64,000 nucleotides of DNA. Origin: Kitasatospora sp. GP82. GTDB taxonomy: Bacteria; Actinomycetota; Actinomycetes; Streptomycetales; Streptomycetaceae. Location of the stretch: the NCBI RefSeq assembly GCF_029892105.1, contig NZ_JARZAJ010000024.1:1-64000 (forward strand), in the 5' to 3' direction. The notes beneath the pieces are model-generated. The model did no database searches, was not told the origin of the DNA, and saw only the letters and a program-made list of their open reading frames with translations. Shown piece after piece: positions 1 to 8,193 of the stretch. Both the position numbers and the translations under genes were made by a program. Position 1 is the stretch's first letter. Each line of letters begins with the position of its first letter.

Positions 1-447
1 TCAGGCCTCGCCGCCGCCCGCGAGGCCGGACTGGGCGACGTCCTGAAGGAGATGTACGGACAGTGGCACTTCTTCCGCAACTTCCTGTCCAACGTCGCCA
101 TGACGCTGGCCAAGACCGACCTGCGGATCGCCCGCCACTACGTCGAGCAGCTCGTTCCCGCCGAACTGCACCACGTCTTCGACCAGATCGTGGCTGAGCA
201 CGAGCTGACCCTGCGTGAGGTGCTGCGCCTCACCGGCGAGAGCGAACTGCTGGAGCACAACCCGGTGCTGAAGCAGACCTTCACCGTCCGCGACGCCTAC
301 CTCGACCCGATCTCGTACCTCCAGGTCGCCCTGCTGCGCCGCCAGCGTGAACTGGTCGACCAGGGCCGCCCGGAGGACCCGCTGCGGGCCCGCGCCCTGC
401 TGCTGACCGTCAACGGCATCGCCGCCGGCCTGCGCAACACCGGCTGA
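1..447 (+). CDS. ppc: Phosphoenolpyruvate carboxylase, C-terminal part (5' end outside window)
   Basis: PEP carboxylase adds bicarbonate to phosphoenolpyruvate to give oxaloacetate, the anaplerotic supply for the TCA cycle. The window opens inside the gene and the reading frame is open from base 1. About 148 residues remain. Visible are the family's C-terminal features: the EMYGQWHFFRNFLSN helix, the segment MTLAKTDLRIARHYVEQL, LTVNGIAAGLRNTG at the end, and the invariant terminal RNTG that closes the active site. The full enzyme is about 900 residues, so most of it lies upstream of the window. A bidirectional hairpin follows the stop and separates it from the convergent small exported protein. 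No frameshift is seen. Confidence 0.95.
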   Translation, partial: SGLAAAREAGLGDVLKEMYGQWHFFRNFLSNVAMTLAKTDLRIARHYVEQLVPAELHHVFDQIVAEHELTLREVLRLTGESELLEHNPVLKQTFTVRDAYLDPISYLQVALLRRQRELVDQGRPEDPLRARALLLTVNGIAAGLRNTG

Positions 448-470
448 CGCCCAGTCACCACAGGGTCCCT

Positions 471-511
471 CAGGGGCTGGCGTGAGCTTTAGGAGCGCAC
501 GCCGGCCCCTG
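471..511. terminator. Bidirectional terminator hairpin between ppc and the convergent gene
   Basis: A 14-bp inverted repeat with arms 471-484 and 498-511 (one G-U pair) lies between two convergent stop codons (447 and 528). It has no strong T tract, as is usual for streptomycete terminators. Confidence 0.6.
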
Positions 512-527
512 CTCAAGGTTTCCCTTG

Positions 528-830
528 TCAGTGGATGGTGATCTGGCCCGCGCGCTTGCGCTTCACCCAGAGCGTCGCACCGCCCGCGACCATCACCAGG
601 CCTCCCGCGACGGCGTACAGCCCGGCCGATCCGCCCACCTGTCCGGCGACCGGCGGCGACAGCTGCGCCGCGGCCGGCTCGGGCGTGACCGCCGTGTCGC
701 CCGAGGAGTCGGCGGCCGCTGCCGCCGGTGCACCCAGTGCGGTGAGGCCGGCGAACAGTGCCACTCCGCCGACCGCACGCCCCACCCGGACGCGTCGTGA
801 CCGAATCACGGTCCCTACCCCCAGATCCAT
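528..830 (-). CDS. Small exported protein with C-terminal membrane anchor
   Basis: About 100 residues, unknown function. The N-terminus is a signal peptide (basic RSRRVRVGR, then a hydrophobic stretch ending in APAAAAA). A short Ala/Pro/Thr-rich spacer follows, then a second hydrophobic helix (GLYAVAGGLVMVAGGATLWV) and a basic tail KRKRAGQ. This layout, signal peptide plus helix plus positive tail, resembles cell-wall sorting or simple membrane anchoring, but I see no LPXTG or LAXTG motif before the helix. The start is uncertain: ATG at 830 or GTG at 809 both precede the signal peptide; the longer frame to 920 is unlikely because it adds a non-signal leader. It is convergent with ppc and downstream of, but probably independent from, pth. 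Confidence 0.6.
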   Translation of the reverse strand: MDLGVGTVIRSRRVRVGRAVGGVALFAGLTALGAPAAAAADSSGDTAVTPEPAAAQLSPPVAGQVGGSAGLYAVAGGLVMVAGGATLWVKRKRAGQITIH

Positions 831-858
831 GCCCTCAACCCTGCGTGTACGGGCAAGA

Positions 859-933
859 CCGTATCGGATCGGGACGGTCGATCCCACACCGATCACGCCC
901 GTATCGGACAAGCGTTGCACGACCGTTGTGCAA
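859..933. promoter_or_regulatory. Repeat-rich upstream region of the small exported protein
   Basis: The 10-mer CCGTATCGGA occurs twice, at 859-868 and 899-908 (40 bp apart). A perfect inverted repeat TTGCAC-N7-GTGCAA lies at 915-933. All sit between the small exported gene and the 3' end of pth. This is suggestive of protein binding sites; no convincing -35/-10 pair was found. Confidence 0.3.
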
Positions 934-958
934 GGGGGCGCGCCGGATTGACAGAGTG

Positions 959-1540
959 TCAGGAGTTGTATGTGCCCTGGGCGCGCTCCAGGCCCTCGGT
1001 GAGCAGCGCCTCGACCGCGTCGGCGGACCGGTCCACGAACCAGTCCAGCTCCTTGCGCTCGGCGGTGGAGAAGTCCTTGAGGACGAAGTCCGCGACCTCC
1101 ATCCGGCCCGGCGGGCGGCCGATGCCGCAGCGCACCCGGTGGTAGCCGGGGCCCAGCGACTTGGTGATCGACTTCAGCCCGTTGTGGCCGTTGTCGCCGC
1201 CGCCCAGCTTGAGGCGCAGGGTCGCGTAGTCGATGTCCAGCTCGTCGTGGACGGCGACGATCGCCGAGGTCGGCGCCTTGTAGAAGTCGCGCAGCGCGGT
1301 GGTCGGACCGCCCGAGAGGTTCATGAAGGTCATCGGCTTGGCCAGCACCACCCGCTGCCCGGCCAGCCGGCCCTCGGCGACCTGGGCCCGGCTCTTGTGG
1401 GCCTTGAACCTGGCACCCATGCGCTCGGCGAGCAGGTCCACCACCATGAAGCCGATGTTGTGCCGGTTGCGGGCGAAGCCGTCCCCGGGGTTGCCAAGAC
1501 CGACGATCAGCCAGGGGCCCTCGTACACGTCGTCACTCAT
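959..1540 (-). CDS. pth: Peptidyl-tRNA hydrolase
   Basis: Cleaves the ester bond of peptidyl-tRNAs released by stalled ribosomes, recycling tRNA in the cytoplasm. The 193-residue product has the family signature near its N-terminus (GLGNPGDGFARNRHNIGF, holding the substrate-binding Asn and catalytic His), the KPMTFMNLSGG loop, the catalytic Asp region VHDELDI, and the GGDNGHNGLKS segment. ATG at 1540 is chosen because an AGGAG lies about eight bases upstream; an upstream in-frame GTG at 1555 overlaps that site. It follows rplY on the same strand with a 107-bp gap, the usual actinobacterial rplY-pth order, so the two are probably co-transcribed. Confidence 0.95.
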   Translation of the reverse strand: MSDDVYEGPWLIVGLGNPGDGFARNRHNIGFMVVDLLAERMGARFKAHKSRAQVAEGRLAGQRVVLAKPMTFMNLSGGPTTALRDFYKAPTSAIVAVHDELDIDYATLRLKLGGGDNGHNGLKSITKSLGPGYHRVRCGIGRPPGRMEVADFVLKDFSTAERKELDWFVDRSADAVEALLTEGLERAQGTYNS

Positions 1541-1647
1541 CGAACCGCTCCTCACTCGATTCCCTCATCATCCCGGACACGCCGCTGCCCCGGCCGCTCC
1601 TGGGGAGCGGACCGGGGCAGCGGTCGGAAAAGCTTTCAGCGCAAGGC

Positions 1648-2235
1648 TCAGGCCTCGGCGGTCTCGCCCTCGGCGGTCTCCTCGACGGCCTCGGGGGCCT
1701 GGGCGCCGATGACCTGCAGGACGACGGCGTCGGCGTCGACGGCCAGCACGGTGCCCTTCGGCAGGGTGATGTCCTTGGCGTGGATGGAGGCACCGGCCTC
1801 CAGGCCCTCGACCGAGACGGTGACGGACTCGGGCAGGTGGGTGGCCTCGGCCTCGACCGGCAGGGTGTTCAGCACGTGCTCGACCAGGTTGCCACCGGGG
1901 GCCAGCTCGCCCTCGACGAGGACCGGGATCTCGACGGTGACCTTCTCGCCGCGCTTGACCAGCAGCAGGTCGACGTGCTCGATGGTGCGCTTGATGGCCT
2001 CGCGCTGGACGGCCTTCGGCAGGACGTACTCGTCCTTGCCCTCGATCGGCACGACCAGGAGGGCGTTCGGGGTCTTCAGAGCCATCATCAGGTCGTGGCC
2101 GGGCAGGTTCAGGTGAACCGGGGTGTGGCCGTGGCCGTAGACGACACCGGGGACGAAGCCGGCACGACGGGCGCGACGGGCGGCACCCTTGCCGAACTCG
2201 GTACGGGCTTCAGCGGCAAGGCGGATCTCGGACAC
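1648..2235 (-). CDS. rplY: 50S ribosomal protein L25/general stress protein Ctc
   Basis: The two-domain (CTC-type) form of L25, which binds 5S rRNA in the large subunit. 195 residues: an N-terminal L25 domain (RTEFGKGAARRARRAGFVPG) followed by the TL5/CTC beta-domain (IHAKDITLPKGT) and an acidic Ala/Glu tail, the usual length for actinobacteria. The start is GTG with a GAGGAG seven bases upstream. It lies between prs (upstream, with a terminator hairpin in the gap) and pth (downstream). No anomalies. Confidence 0.95.
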   Translation of the reverse strand: MSEIRLAAEARTEFGKGAARRARRAGFVPGVVYGHGHTPVHLNLPGHDLMMALKTPNALLVVPIEGKDEYVLPKAVQREAIKRTIEHVDLLLVKRGEKVTVEIPVLVEGELAPGGNLVEHVLNTLPVEAEATHLPESVTVSVEGLEAGASIHAKDITLPKGTVLAVDADAVVLQVIGAQAPEAVEETAEGETAEA

Positions 2236-2465
2236 GACTGCACTCCTCGTGAGAACTGGCGCGGGGGTGCAGGCGACTGGCGAGAAGCCGCCGGGGCCAC
2301 ACCCTCAAGTACATTGGGGGCCACTCGGCGGCGGACGGTACTGCGGTCGGCCAGGAATCGGCCGAAGCAGCGCGTCGATCACGGATCAGGTACCCGTACG
2401 GGCACACGACATCCCTCGCCGAGCAGTCTCAAGAGTCTAACCGCACCCCCTGTCGAGCACGAAAT

Positions 2466-2495
2466 CGGCCCCGGTACCTCGCGGTACCGGGGCCG
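2466..2495 (-). terminator. Terminator hairpin after prs
   Basis: A perfect 13-bp inverted repeat (arms 2466-2478 and 2483-2495, loop TCGC) lies 25 bases beyond the prs stop and before rplY. On the minus strand a short T-containing stretch follows. Confidence 0.75.
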
Positions 2496-2520
2496 TTCGT
2501 ACTGGGAGCCTACGGGGGTG

Positions 2521-3498
2521 TCAGTGCACGCCCTCGAACAGGCTGGTGACCGAGCCCTCCTCGAAGACCTCGCGGATCGCGGCGGCGATCGACGGGGCGA
2601 TGGAGAGGGTGGTCACCTTGTCGAGCTGGAGCTCGGCCGGGGTCGGCAGGGTGTTGGTGAAGACGAACTCGCTGACCCGGGAGTTCTTCAGGCGGTCGGA
2701 GGCGGGACCGGAGAGGACACCGTGGGTGGCGGCCACGATGACGTCGGCGGCGCCGTTGTCGAACAGCGCGTCGGCGGCGGCGCAGATGGTGCCGGCGGTG
2801 TCGATCATGTCGTCGACCAGGACGCAGACGCGGCCCTTGACGTCACCGACCACCTCGGCCGAGAGGATGGTGTTGGCCTGGCTCATGTCGCGGCGCTTGT
2901 GGATGATCGCCAGCGGGGCGTCCAGGCGGTCGCACCACTGGTCGGCCACCTTCACCCGGCCGGCGTCCGGCGAGACGATGGTCAGCTTGGTGCGGTCGAC
3001 CTTCTCGCCCACGTAGTCGCAGAGCATCGGCAGCGCGAACAGGTGGTCCACCGGGCCGTCGAAGAAGCCCTGGATCTGCGCGGTGTGCAGGTCCACGGCC
3101 ATCAGGCGGTCGGCCCCGGCCTGGCGCAGCAGGTCGGCGATCAGGCGGGCCGAGATCGGCTCGCGGCCCAGGTGCTTCTTGTCCTGGCGGGCGTAGCCGT
3201 AGAACGGCAGGATCGCGGTGATGCTCTTGGCGGAGGCCCGCTTCAGAGCGTCGATCATGATCAACTGCTCCATGATCCACTGGTTGATGGGAGCCGTGTG
3301 GCTCTGCATCACAAAGCAGTCCGCCCCACGTGCGGACTCCAGGAAGCGGACGTAGATCTCGCCGTTGGCGAAGTCCAGGGCCTTGGTCGGCACCAGTTCG
3401 GTGCCCAGGGCCTCGGCCACCTCCCTCGCCAGCTCCGGGTGGGCACGGCCGGAGAAGAGCTTCAGTTTCTTCTCACCCGACGTCGTGATCCCGCTCAC
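2521..3498 (-). CDS. prs: Ribose-phosphate pyrophosphokinase (PRPP synthetase)
   Basis: Makes PRPP from ribose 5-phosphate and ATP for nucleotide, histidine and tryptophan synthesis. The 325-residue product is standard length for class I enzymes. Seen are KLFSGRAHPELA at the start, the FANGEIYVRF signature, the ATP-binding region with YARQDKKH, and the PRPP-binding loop VLVDDMIDTAGTI. The start is GTG with GAGGAGA upstream. It lies about 200 bp downstream of glmU on the same strand, the conserved glmU-prs order; both feed nucleotide-sugar and nucleotide pools. A strong hairpin follows the stop. Confidence 0.95.
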   Translation of the reverse strand: MSGITTSGEKKLKLFSGRAHPELAREVAEALGTELVPTKALDFANGEIYVRFLESARGADCFVMQSHTAPINQWIMEQLIMIDALKRASAKSITAILPFYGYARQDKKHLGREPISARLIADLLRQAGADRLMAVDLHTAQIQGFFDGPVDHLFALPMLCDYVGEKVDRTKLTIVSPDAGRVKVADQWCDRLDAPLAIIHKRRDMSQANTILSAEVVGDVKGRVCVLVDDMIDTAGTICAAADALFDNGAADVIVAATHGVLSGPASDRLKNSRVSEFVFTNTLPTPAELQLDKVTTLSIAPSIAAAIREVFEEGSVTSLFEGVH

Positions 3499-3698
3499 TG
3501 CACCGTCTCCTCGCGTTGCTGCCGCACATGAACCCGCCGCGCCGCGCCAGGCAGGGCCTGACCGGTGGTCAACGGGGGATTGGGAGTACGCCCGGACACG
3601 GGCAGTCGGCCCAGTGGCGCACGTATGTACTCCAGGTTACGCGCCCCGGCCGGAAGCGTCCGCCCCGGGACCACTCCTCAAGATCCCCCGTAACCCGT

Positions 3699-5174
3699 TC
3701 AGTCCTCGACCGTCTCGACCGTCTCGGCGGTCTCACCCGTCGCAGCCGCGGCGGCACGCGCCGAGGCGGTACCGGGGCGCTTGCGCTCCACCCAGCCCGG
3801 GATGTTGCGCTGCTGCGCCCGGGAGACGCCCAGCGCACCGGCCGGAACATCGCTGATGATCACCGATCCGGCCGCAGTGTAGGCGCCGTCCCCGACCGTC
3901 ACCGGGGCGATGAACATGTTGTCCGAGCCCGTGCGGCAGTGGGAGCCGATGGTGGTGCGGTGCTTGTTCACACCGTCGTAGTTCACCGTGACGGAGGCCG
4001 CACCGATGTTGCTGCCCTCCCCGATCGTGGTGTCCCCGATGTAGGAGAGGTGCGGCACCTTGGAACCCTCGCCGACCTCGGAGTTCTTGATCTCCACATA
4101 GGTCCCGGCCTTGGCCTTGCGGGCCAGCTTCGTCCCCGGGCGCAGGTACGCGTACGGGCCGACGGAGGCCAGCTCGCCGATCTCGGCGCCGAACGTCGTG
4201 GCGTTGCTCACATGCGCGTCGGCGCCGACCAGCGTGTCGGTCAGGGTGCAGTTCGGGCCGACCTCGCTGCCCTCGCCCAGGTGGGTCGTGCCGTGCAGCT
4301 GGGTGTTCGGCAGGACGACCGCGTCCGGCTCGTACGTCACCTGGACGTCGAACCAGGTGGACGCCGGGTCCACCACGGTGACGCCGGCCCGCATCGCACG
4401 CTCGACCAGCCGGGCGTTCAGGATCCGGCGGGCCTCGGCCAGCTGGACCCGGTCGTTGATGCCCAGGATGTCGCGGAAATCACCCGCGACGACCGCACCC
4501 ACCCGGTGACCGGCCGCGCGCAGGATCCCCAGGGTGTCGGTGAGGTACTCCTCGCCCTGCGAGTTGTTGGTGTTCAGGCGGCCGAGCGCCTCCACGAGCA
4601 GCTTGGCGTCGAAGGCGAAGACACCCGAGTTGATCTCGTCGATCGCCCGCTGGGCCTCGGTCGCATCCTTCTCCTCGACGATTGCGGCCACCGCGCCGTC
4701 GCTCTCGCTGCGCAGGATCCGGCCGTAGCCGAAGGCGTCGGGGACGACCGCCGTGAGGACCGTCACGCCGTTGCCCTGCTCGGCGTGCGCCTCGACCAGC
4801 GCGGCCAGCGTGGCGGCGGTCAGCAGCGGGGCGTCGCCGGTGGTGACCACCACAGTGCCGTCCAGCTCGATCCCGTCGGCGGACAGCGACTCCAGCGCGG
4901 TGCGCACCGCGTGCCCGGTGCCGTTCTGCTCCAGCTGCACGGCCGTACGCGCGTCCGGGTACTGCTCCGCCAGGTGCTGCTGGACCAGCTCACGCATGTG
5001 CCCGACCACCACAACCAGCTGACTGGGCGTCAACTCCTGGGCCGCGGCGACCGCGTGGCCGACCAGCGAGCGCCCGCAGATCTCGTGCAGCACCTTGGGC
5101 AGGCGCTTCGACTTCATCCGAGTCCCGCCACCAGCGGCGAGCACGATCACGGCGGCAGGATTGTTGGCACTCAC
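3699..5174 (-). CDS. glmU: Bifunctional GlmU: UDP-GlcNAc pyrophosphorylase / GlcN-1-P acetyltransferase
   Basis: Last two steps to UDP-N-acetylglucosamine, precursor of peptidoglycan. 491 residues. The N-terminal nucleotidyltransferase has AAGGGTRMKSKRLPKVLHEI and the uridyl-binding TTGDAPLL. The C-terminal half is a left-handed beta-helix of hexapeptide repeats (for example IGEGSNIGAASVTVNYDG) carrying the acetyltransferase. The tail is rich in Ala/Glu/Thr, with repeated ETAE/ETVE. The start is GTG at 5174, with GAGGAG nine bases upstream; the frame extends further but without a better start. Its neighbour downstream is prs. Confidence 0.96.
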   Translation of the reverse strand: MSANNPAAVIVLAAGGGTRMKSKRLPKVLHEICGRSLVGHAVAAAQELTPSQLVVVVGHMRELVQQHLAEQYPDARTAVQLEQNGTGHAVRTALESLSADGIELDGTVVVTTGDAPLLTAATLAALVEAHAEQGNGVTVLTAVVPDAFGYGRILRSESDGAVAAIVEEKDATEAQRAIDEINSGVFAFDAKLLVEALGRLNTNNSQGEEYLTDTLGILRAAGHRVGAVVAGDFRDILGINDRVQLAEARRILNARLVERAMRAGVTVVDPASTWFDVQVTYEPDAVVLPNTQLHGTTHLGEGSEVGPNCTLTDTLVGADAHVSNATTFGAEIGELASVGPYAYLRPGTKLARKAKAGTYVEIKNSEVGEGSKVPHLSYIGDTTIGEGSNIGAASVTVNYDGVNKHRTTIGSHCRTGSDNMFIAPVTVGDGAYTAAGSVIISDVPAGALGVSRAQQRNIPGWVERKRPGTASARAAAAATGETAETVETVED

Positions 5175-5337
5175 GCGGGAGGCTCCTCGGTCGGTTCGGG
5201 GGGAGGGTTCACAGTGGGGAGCCCGAGCCTCGGATCCGCACATCCGTGCCCAGGCAGCACCGAGGATAGTGCGATCACGGCCGAGTGGCGTTCGGCCCCC
5301 GGCCTGCTCTGCGCTCGGCCGAGGGCTGCACAGTGTG

Positions 5338-5408
5338 CTCCCGGAGGAGGATTCGAACCCCCATAAGCTGGACCAAAACCAGCTGTCCTGCCCTTAGACG
5401 ATCCGGGA
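5338..5408 (-). tRNA. tRNA-Gln (anticodon TTG)
   Basis: A cloverleaf folds on the minus strand: acceptor TCCCGGA/TCCGGGA, anticodon stem GCTGG/CCAGC with loop TTTTGGT giving anticodon TTG, and a T-arm with TTCGAAT. The terminal CCA is not encoded. It lies alone between glmU and the desaturase. Confidence 0.95.
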
Positions 5409-5575
5409 CGGACGTACTGCGCCGCCCGTCGAGGGGCAGCGCGGTCCACAGCCTACGGGGTTCGGGCCCGGGCATCCACCACCAATCGCAAAGAGCCTGC
5501 CACGCCGCGTGCCCGCCGCGCCCGGGCCCGCACTGCGACACGTGCTCCACTCCGGGATTCCCTGCTGTGCAGCAT

Positions 5576-5608
5576 ACCTACGATGCCGTAGGTTACGGCT
5601 ACGTAGGT
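5576..5608. promoter_or_regulatory. Palindromic operator upstream of the desaturase
   Basis: A perfect inverted repeat ACCTACG-ATGC-CGTAGGT occupies 5576-5593. A third half-site CGTAGGT follows at 5602-5608, offset 15 bp from the second. It lies 39-71 bases before the desaturase ATG, where a repressor would block the promoter. The obvious candidate regulator is the TetR-family gene immediately downstream of the desaturase (inference). Confidence 0.65.
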
Positions 5609-5646
5609 TTCGTTGCTCCCCCGCCGCTCCCACAAGGAACGCAACC

Positions 5647-6609
5647 ATGACCATGCAGGCCAGCGAAGCGCCCCCGGAACCGACCGAGGTCGCGGCCACC
5701 CAGCTCTCGGCCACCAGAGGTGGCGAGCGACAGGGGCTCGCCGAGCGGATCGCGCTCGCGCTCTTCATCGGAGTGCCGTTCCTGGCCCTGCTCGCGGCCG
5801 CGCCGGTCGCCTGGGGGTGGGGACTCGGCGTGCGGGACCTGGCGATCATGGCGGTGATGTACTTCCTCACCTGCCACGGCGTCACGATCGGTTACCACCG
5901 CTACTTCACCCACGGCTCCTTCAAGGCCAACCACACACTGCGGATCGCCCTGGCCCTCGCCGGGAGCCTGGCCGTCGAGGGCCCGCTGGTGCGCTGGGTG
6001 GCCGACCACCGCCGGCACCACCGCTTCAGCGACAAGGAGGGCGACCCACACTCCCCCTGGCGCTTCGGCGAAACCGTTCCGGCGCTGATGAAGGGCCTGT
6101 GGTGGGCCCACACCGGCTGGCTGTTCGACCAGGAGCAGACCCCGCAGCTCAAGTACGCCCCCGACCTGGTCCGCGACCCGGCCATGCGGCGGATCTCCCG
6201 GCTGTTCTGGCTCTGGACGGCCATCTCCGTCCTGCTCCCGCCGCTGGTCGGCGGCCTGCTCTCGATGTCCTGGCAGGGCGCGCTGACCGCCCTCTTCTGG
6301 GGCTCGCTGGTCCGGATCGCCCTGCTGCACCACGTCACCTGGTCGATCAACTCCATCTGCCACGCGATCGGCGAGCGCCCCTTCAAGTCCCGCGACCGCT
6401 CCGGCAACGTCTGGTGGCTGGCGGTGCTCTCCTGCGGTGAGTCCTGGCACAACCTGCACCACGCCGATCCCACTTCCGCCCGGCACGGCGTCCTGCGCGG
6501 CCAGATCGACTCCTCGGCCCGGGTGATCCGCTGGTTCGAGCAGGCGGGGTGGGCCCATGACGTGCGCTGGCCCGACGCGGAGCGGATCGCCGCCCGCCGC
6601 ACCACGTGA
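5647..6609 (+). CDS. Membrane acyl (delta-9 type) desaturase
   Basis: A di-iron membrane fatty-acid desaturase, predicted to introduce a double bond into acyl chains and so adjust membrane fluidity. 320 residues. All three histidine boxes that hold the irons are present: HRYFTH, HRRHH (within DHRRHHRFSDKEGDPH) and HNLHH (within GESWHNLHHADP). Hydrophobic segments flank them (for example IALALFIGVPFLALLAAAPV). The start is ATG at 5647, with AAGGA nine bases before it. A palindromic operator lies upstream and a TetR regulator follows 91 bp downstream in the same direction. The acyl-CoA versus acyl-lipid substrate cannot be told from sequence. Confidence 0.9.
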   Translation: MTMQASEAPPEPTEVAATQLSATRGGERQGLAERIALALFIGVPFLALLAAAPVAWGWGLGVRDLAIMAVMYFLTCHGVTIGYHRYFTHGSFKANHTLRIALALAGSLAVEGPLVRWVADHRRHHRFSDKEGDPHSPWRFGETVPALMKGLWWAHTGWLFDQEQTPQLKYAPDLVRDPAMRRISRLFWLWTAISVLLPPLVGGLLSMSWQGALTALFWGSLVRIALLHHVTWSINSICHAIGERPFKSRDRSGNVWWLAVLSCGESWHNLHHADPTSARHGVLRGQIDSSARVIRWFEQAGWAHDVRWPDAERIAARRTT

Positions 6610-6700
6610 GCGAGCGCTCGGGCGGGCGTGCGCGAGGGCGAGCGGGCGGGCGTGTGAATCGAGCTGGGGCATGAGCCGCTCCCTGCAGCATGATGTAGGG

Positions 6701-7432
6701 GTGAACGGGAGCAACGGAGACAGCGCAGGCGGCCACCACCGGACCTCGGCAGCGGGGGCCGCCGGCCCCGAGGCCACCCGTACGCGATCCGCTGCGCCCA
6801 CCCGGACCGGAAAGGGCGGCCGGGTCCGGATGACCGGCAAGCAGCGCCGCGAGCAGCTGCTGGACATCGGCCGGTCGGTCTTCGCGGAACGCGGCTACGA
6901 CGGCACCTCGGTCGAGGAGATCGCCGAGCGGGCCGGGGTGTCCAAGCCGGTGGTCTACGAGCACTTCGGTGGCAAGGAGGGGCTCTACGCGGTCGTGGTC
7001 GACCGCGAGATGCAGCTGCTGCTCGACATGGTCACCGGAGCGCTGACCGGAGGCCACTCCCGTGAGCTGCTGGAGCAGGCGGCCTTCGCGCTGATGGACT
7101 ACATCGACACCTCCACCGACGGCTTCAAGATCCTCGTCCGGGACTCGCCGGTCGCCCAGTCCACCGGCACCTTCGCCTCGCTGATCAGCGACATCGCCAC
7201 CCAGGTCGAGGACATCCTGGGCCTGGAGTTCAAGGCCCGGGGCTTCGACCCGCGGCTGGCACCGATGTACTCGCAGATGCTGGTGGGCATGGTCGCACTG
7301 ACCGGCCAGTGGTGGCTGGAGGTGCGCAAGCCGCAGAAGGCCGAGGTGGCGGCCCACCTGGTCAACCTCGCCTGGCACGGCCTTGAGGGCCTGGAGCGCC
7401 ACCCCAAGCTGGTCGGCGAGCGGAAGCAGTAG
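6701..7432 (+). CDS. TetR-family transcriptional regulator
   Basis: 243 residues from GTG 6701. After a disordered Gly/Ser/Thr/Arg-rich leader of about 45 residues comes a canonical TetR helix-turn-helix: RREQLLDIGRSVFAERGYDG, then SVEEIAERAGVSKPVVYEHF. A ligand-binding helical domain follows. The start is ambiguous because only a weak purine run (TAGGGG) precedes it; the true start could be nearer the HTH. Immediately upstream are GC-rich repeats: GGGCGGGCGTG at 6620-6630 and 6644-6654, and the palindrome CGAGCGCTCG at 6611-6620. Position after the desaturase suggests it senses acyl-CoA or fatty acids and controls that gene; this is inference. Confidence 0.85.
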   Translation: MNGSNGDSAGGHHRTSAAGAAGPEATRTRSAAPTRTGKGGRVRMTGKQRREQLLDIGRSVFAERGYDGTSVEEIAERAGVSKPVVYEHFGGKEGLYAVVVDREMQLLLDMVTGALTGGHSRELLEQAAFALMDYIDTSTDGFKILVRDSPVAQSTGTFASLISDIATQVEDILGLEFKARGFDPRLAPMYSQMLVGMVALTGQWWLEVRKPQKAEVAAHLVNLAWHGLEGLERHPKLVGERKQ

Positions 7433-7457
7433 GCGACGCGGGGGCCGATTCGGGGTT

Positions 7458-7492
7458 TCTTGATGTCGAGATTGTTCATCTTGATGTCAAGA
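7458..7492. promoter_or_regulatory. Two MarR-type operators spaced 21 bp apart
   Basis: TCTTGATGTCGAGA (7458-7471) and TCTTGATGTCAAGA (7479-7492) are near-perfect and perfect palindromes of the TCTTGA-N2-TCAAGA kind used by MarR-family proteins. Their start-to-start spacing of 21 bp equals two helical turns, which would allow two dimers to bind on one face. They lie just upstream of the marR gene's putative promoter, pointing to autoregulation. Confidence 0.75.
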
Positions 7493-7494
7493 GG

Positions 7495-7523
7495 CTTCAT
7501 ATCGACACACCCACCGATACACT
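7495..7523 (+). promoter_or_regulatory. Putative promoter of the MarR gene (leaderless transcript)
   Basis: TACACT at 7518-7523 is a possible -10 element only seven bases before the ATG at 7531, and CTTCAT (7495-7500) is a weak -35 at 17-bp spacing. No Shine-Dalgarno sequence precedes the ATG, so a leaderless mRNA is plausible. Confidence 0.35.
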
Positions 7524-7530
7524 GATCCAC

Positions 7531-8025
7531 ATGGAGGACGAGGTCGACCGCCTGGTCGCAGCATGGCGCCGCGAGCGCCCCGACCTCGACGTGGGGCCGC
7601 TTGAGGTACTCAGCCGGGTCAGTCGGCTCGCGCGTCACCTCGACCGCGCCCGCCGCACCGCCTTCGCCGAGCACGGACTCGAACCGTGGGAGTTCGACGT
7701 CCTGACCGCCCTCCGCCGGGCCGGATCGCCGTACCAGCTCTCCCCCGGCCAGCTGCTCACCCAGACCCTGGTCACCTCCGGCACGATGACCAACCGGATC
7801 GACCGGCTGACCGAAAAGGGCCTGGTCAAGCGCCTGCCGGACCCGGACGACCGCCGCGGTGTCCTGGTCCGGCTCACCCGGGACGGCCGCGACCGCGCCG
7901 ACCAGGCACTCGCCGGGCTGCTCGCCCACGAACGCGCACTGCTCGCCGAACTCAGCAGCGACCAGCAGCACGACCTCGCCACCCTGCTGCGGCAACTGGT
8001 CGCCCCCTTCGACAGCGCAAGCTGA
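7531..8025 (+). CDS. MarR-family transcriptional regulator
   Basis: 164 residues. The winged-helix core is clear: LEPWEFDVLTALRRAG, then SPGQLLTQTLVTSGTMTNRIDRLTEKGLV (recognition helix), then the wing DPDDRRGVLVRLT, followed by a C-terminal dimerisation helix. Proteins of this family act as dimers on palindromes and usually respond to aromatic or oxidising ligands. The two TCTTGA palindromes directly upstream imply autorepression. No transporter or enzyme is divergently adjacent, so a target other than itself is not obvious. Its nearest downstream gene is convergent. Confidence 0.9.
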   Translation: MEDEVDRLVAAWRRERPDLDVGPLEVLSRVSRLARHLDRARRTAFAEHGLEPWEFDVLTALRRAGSPYQLSPGQLLTQTLVTSGTMTNRIDRLTEKGLVKRLPDPDDRRGVLVRLTRDGRDRADQALAGLLAHERALLAELSSDQQHDLATLLRQLVAPFDSAS

Positions 8026-8030
8026 GATGC

Positions 8031-8172
8031 CCCGGGGCGCGGGGAACTGCGGGGCTCCGCGCGGGGCGTGAGGACCGGTCTTCAGGGGCGCGGGGAACTG
8101 CGCGGCTTTCGGTGGGGCACGAGGGGTTGGTTTTCAGGGGCGCGGGGCCCTGCTTGATCAGCCGCGCCCCTG
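8031..8172. repeat. Cluster of GGGGCGCGGGG intergenic repeats with terminator-like hairpin
   Basis: Three copies of a GC-rich dispersed element start near 8034, 8083 and 8136; two read GGGGCGCGGGGAACTGCG and the third continues into CTGCTTGATCA. The third forms a 10-bp stem (8135-8144 with 8163-8172) and could terminate both convergent neighbours. Related copies occur at 38289 and 61121. Confidence 0.6.
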
Positions 8173-8193
8173 AGAATGCGCCGCAGGCATCTG

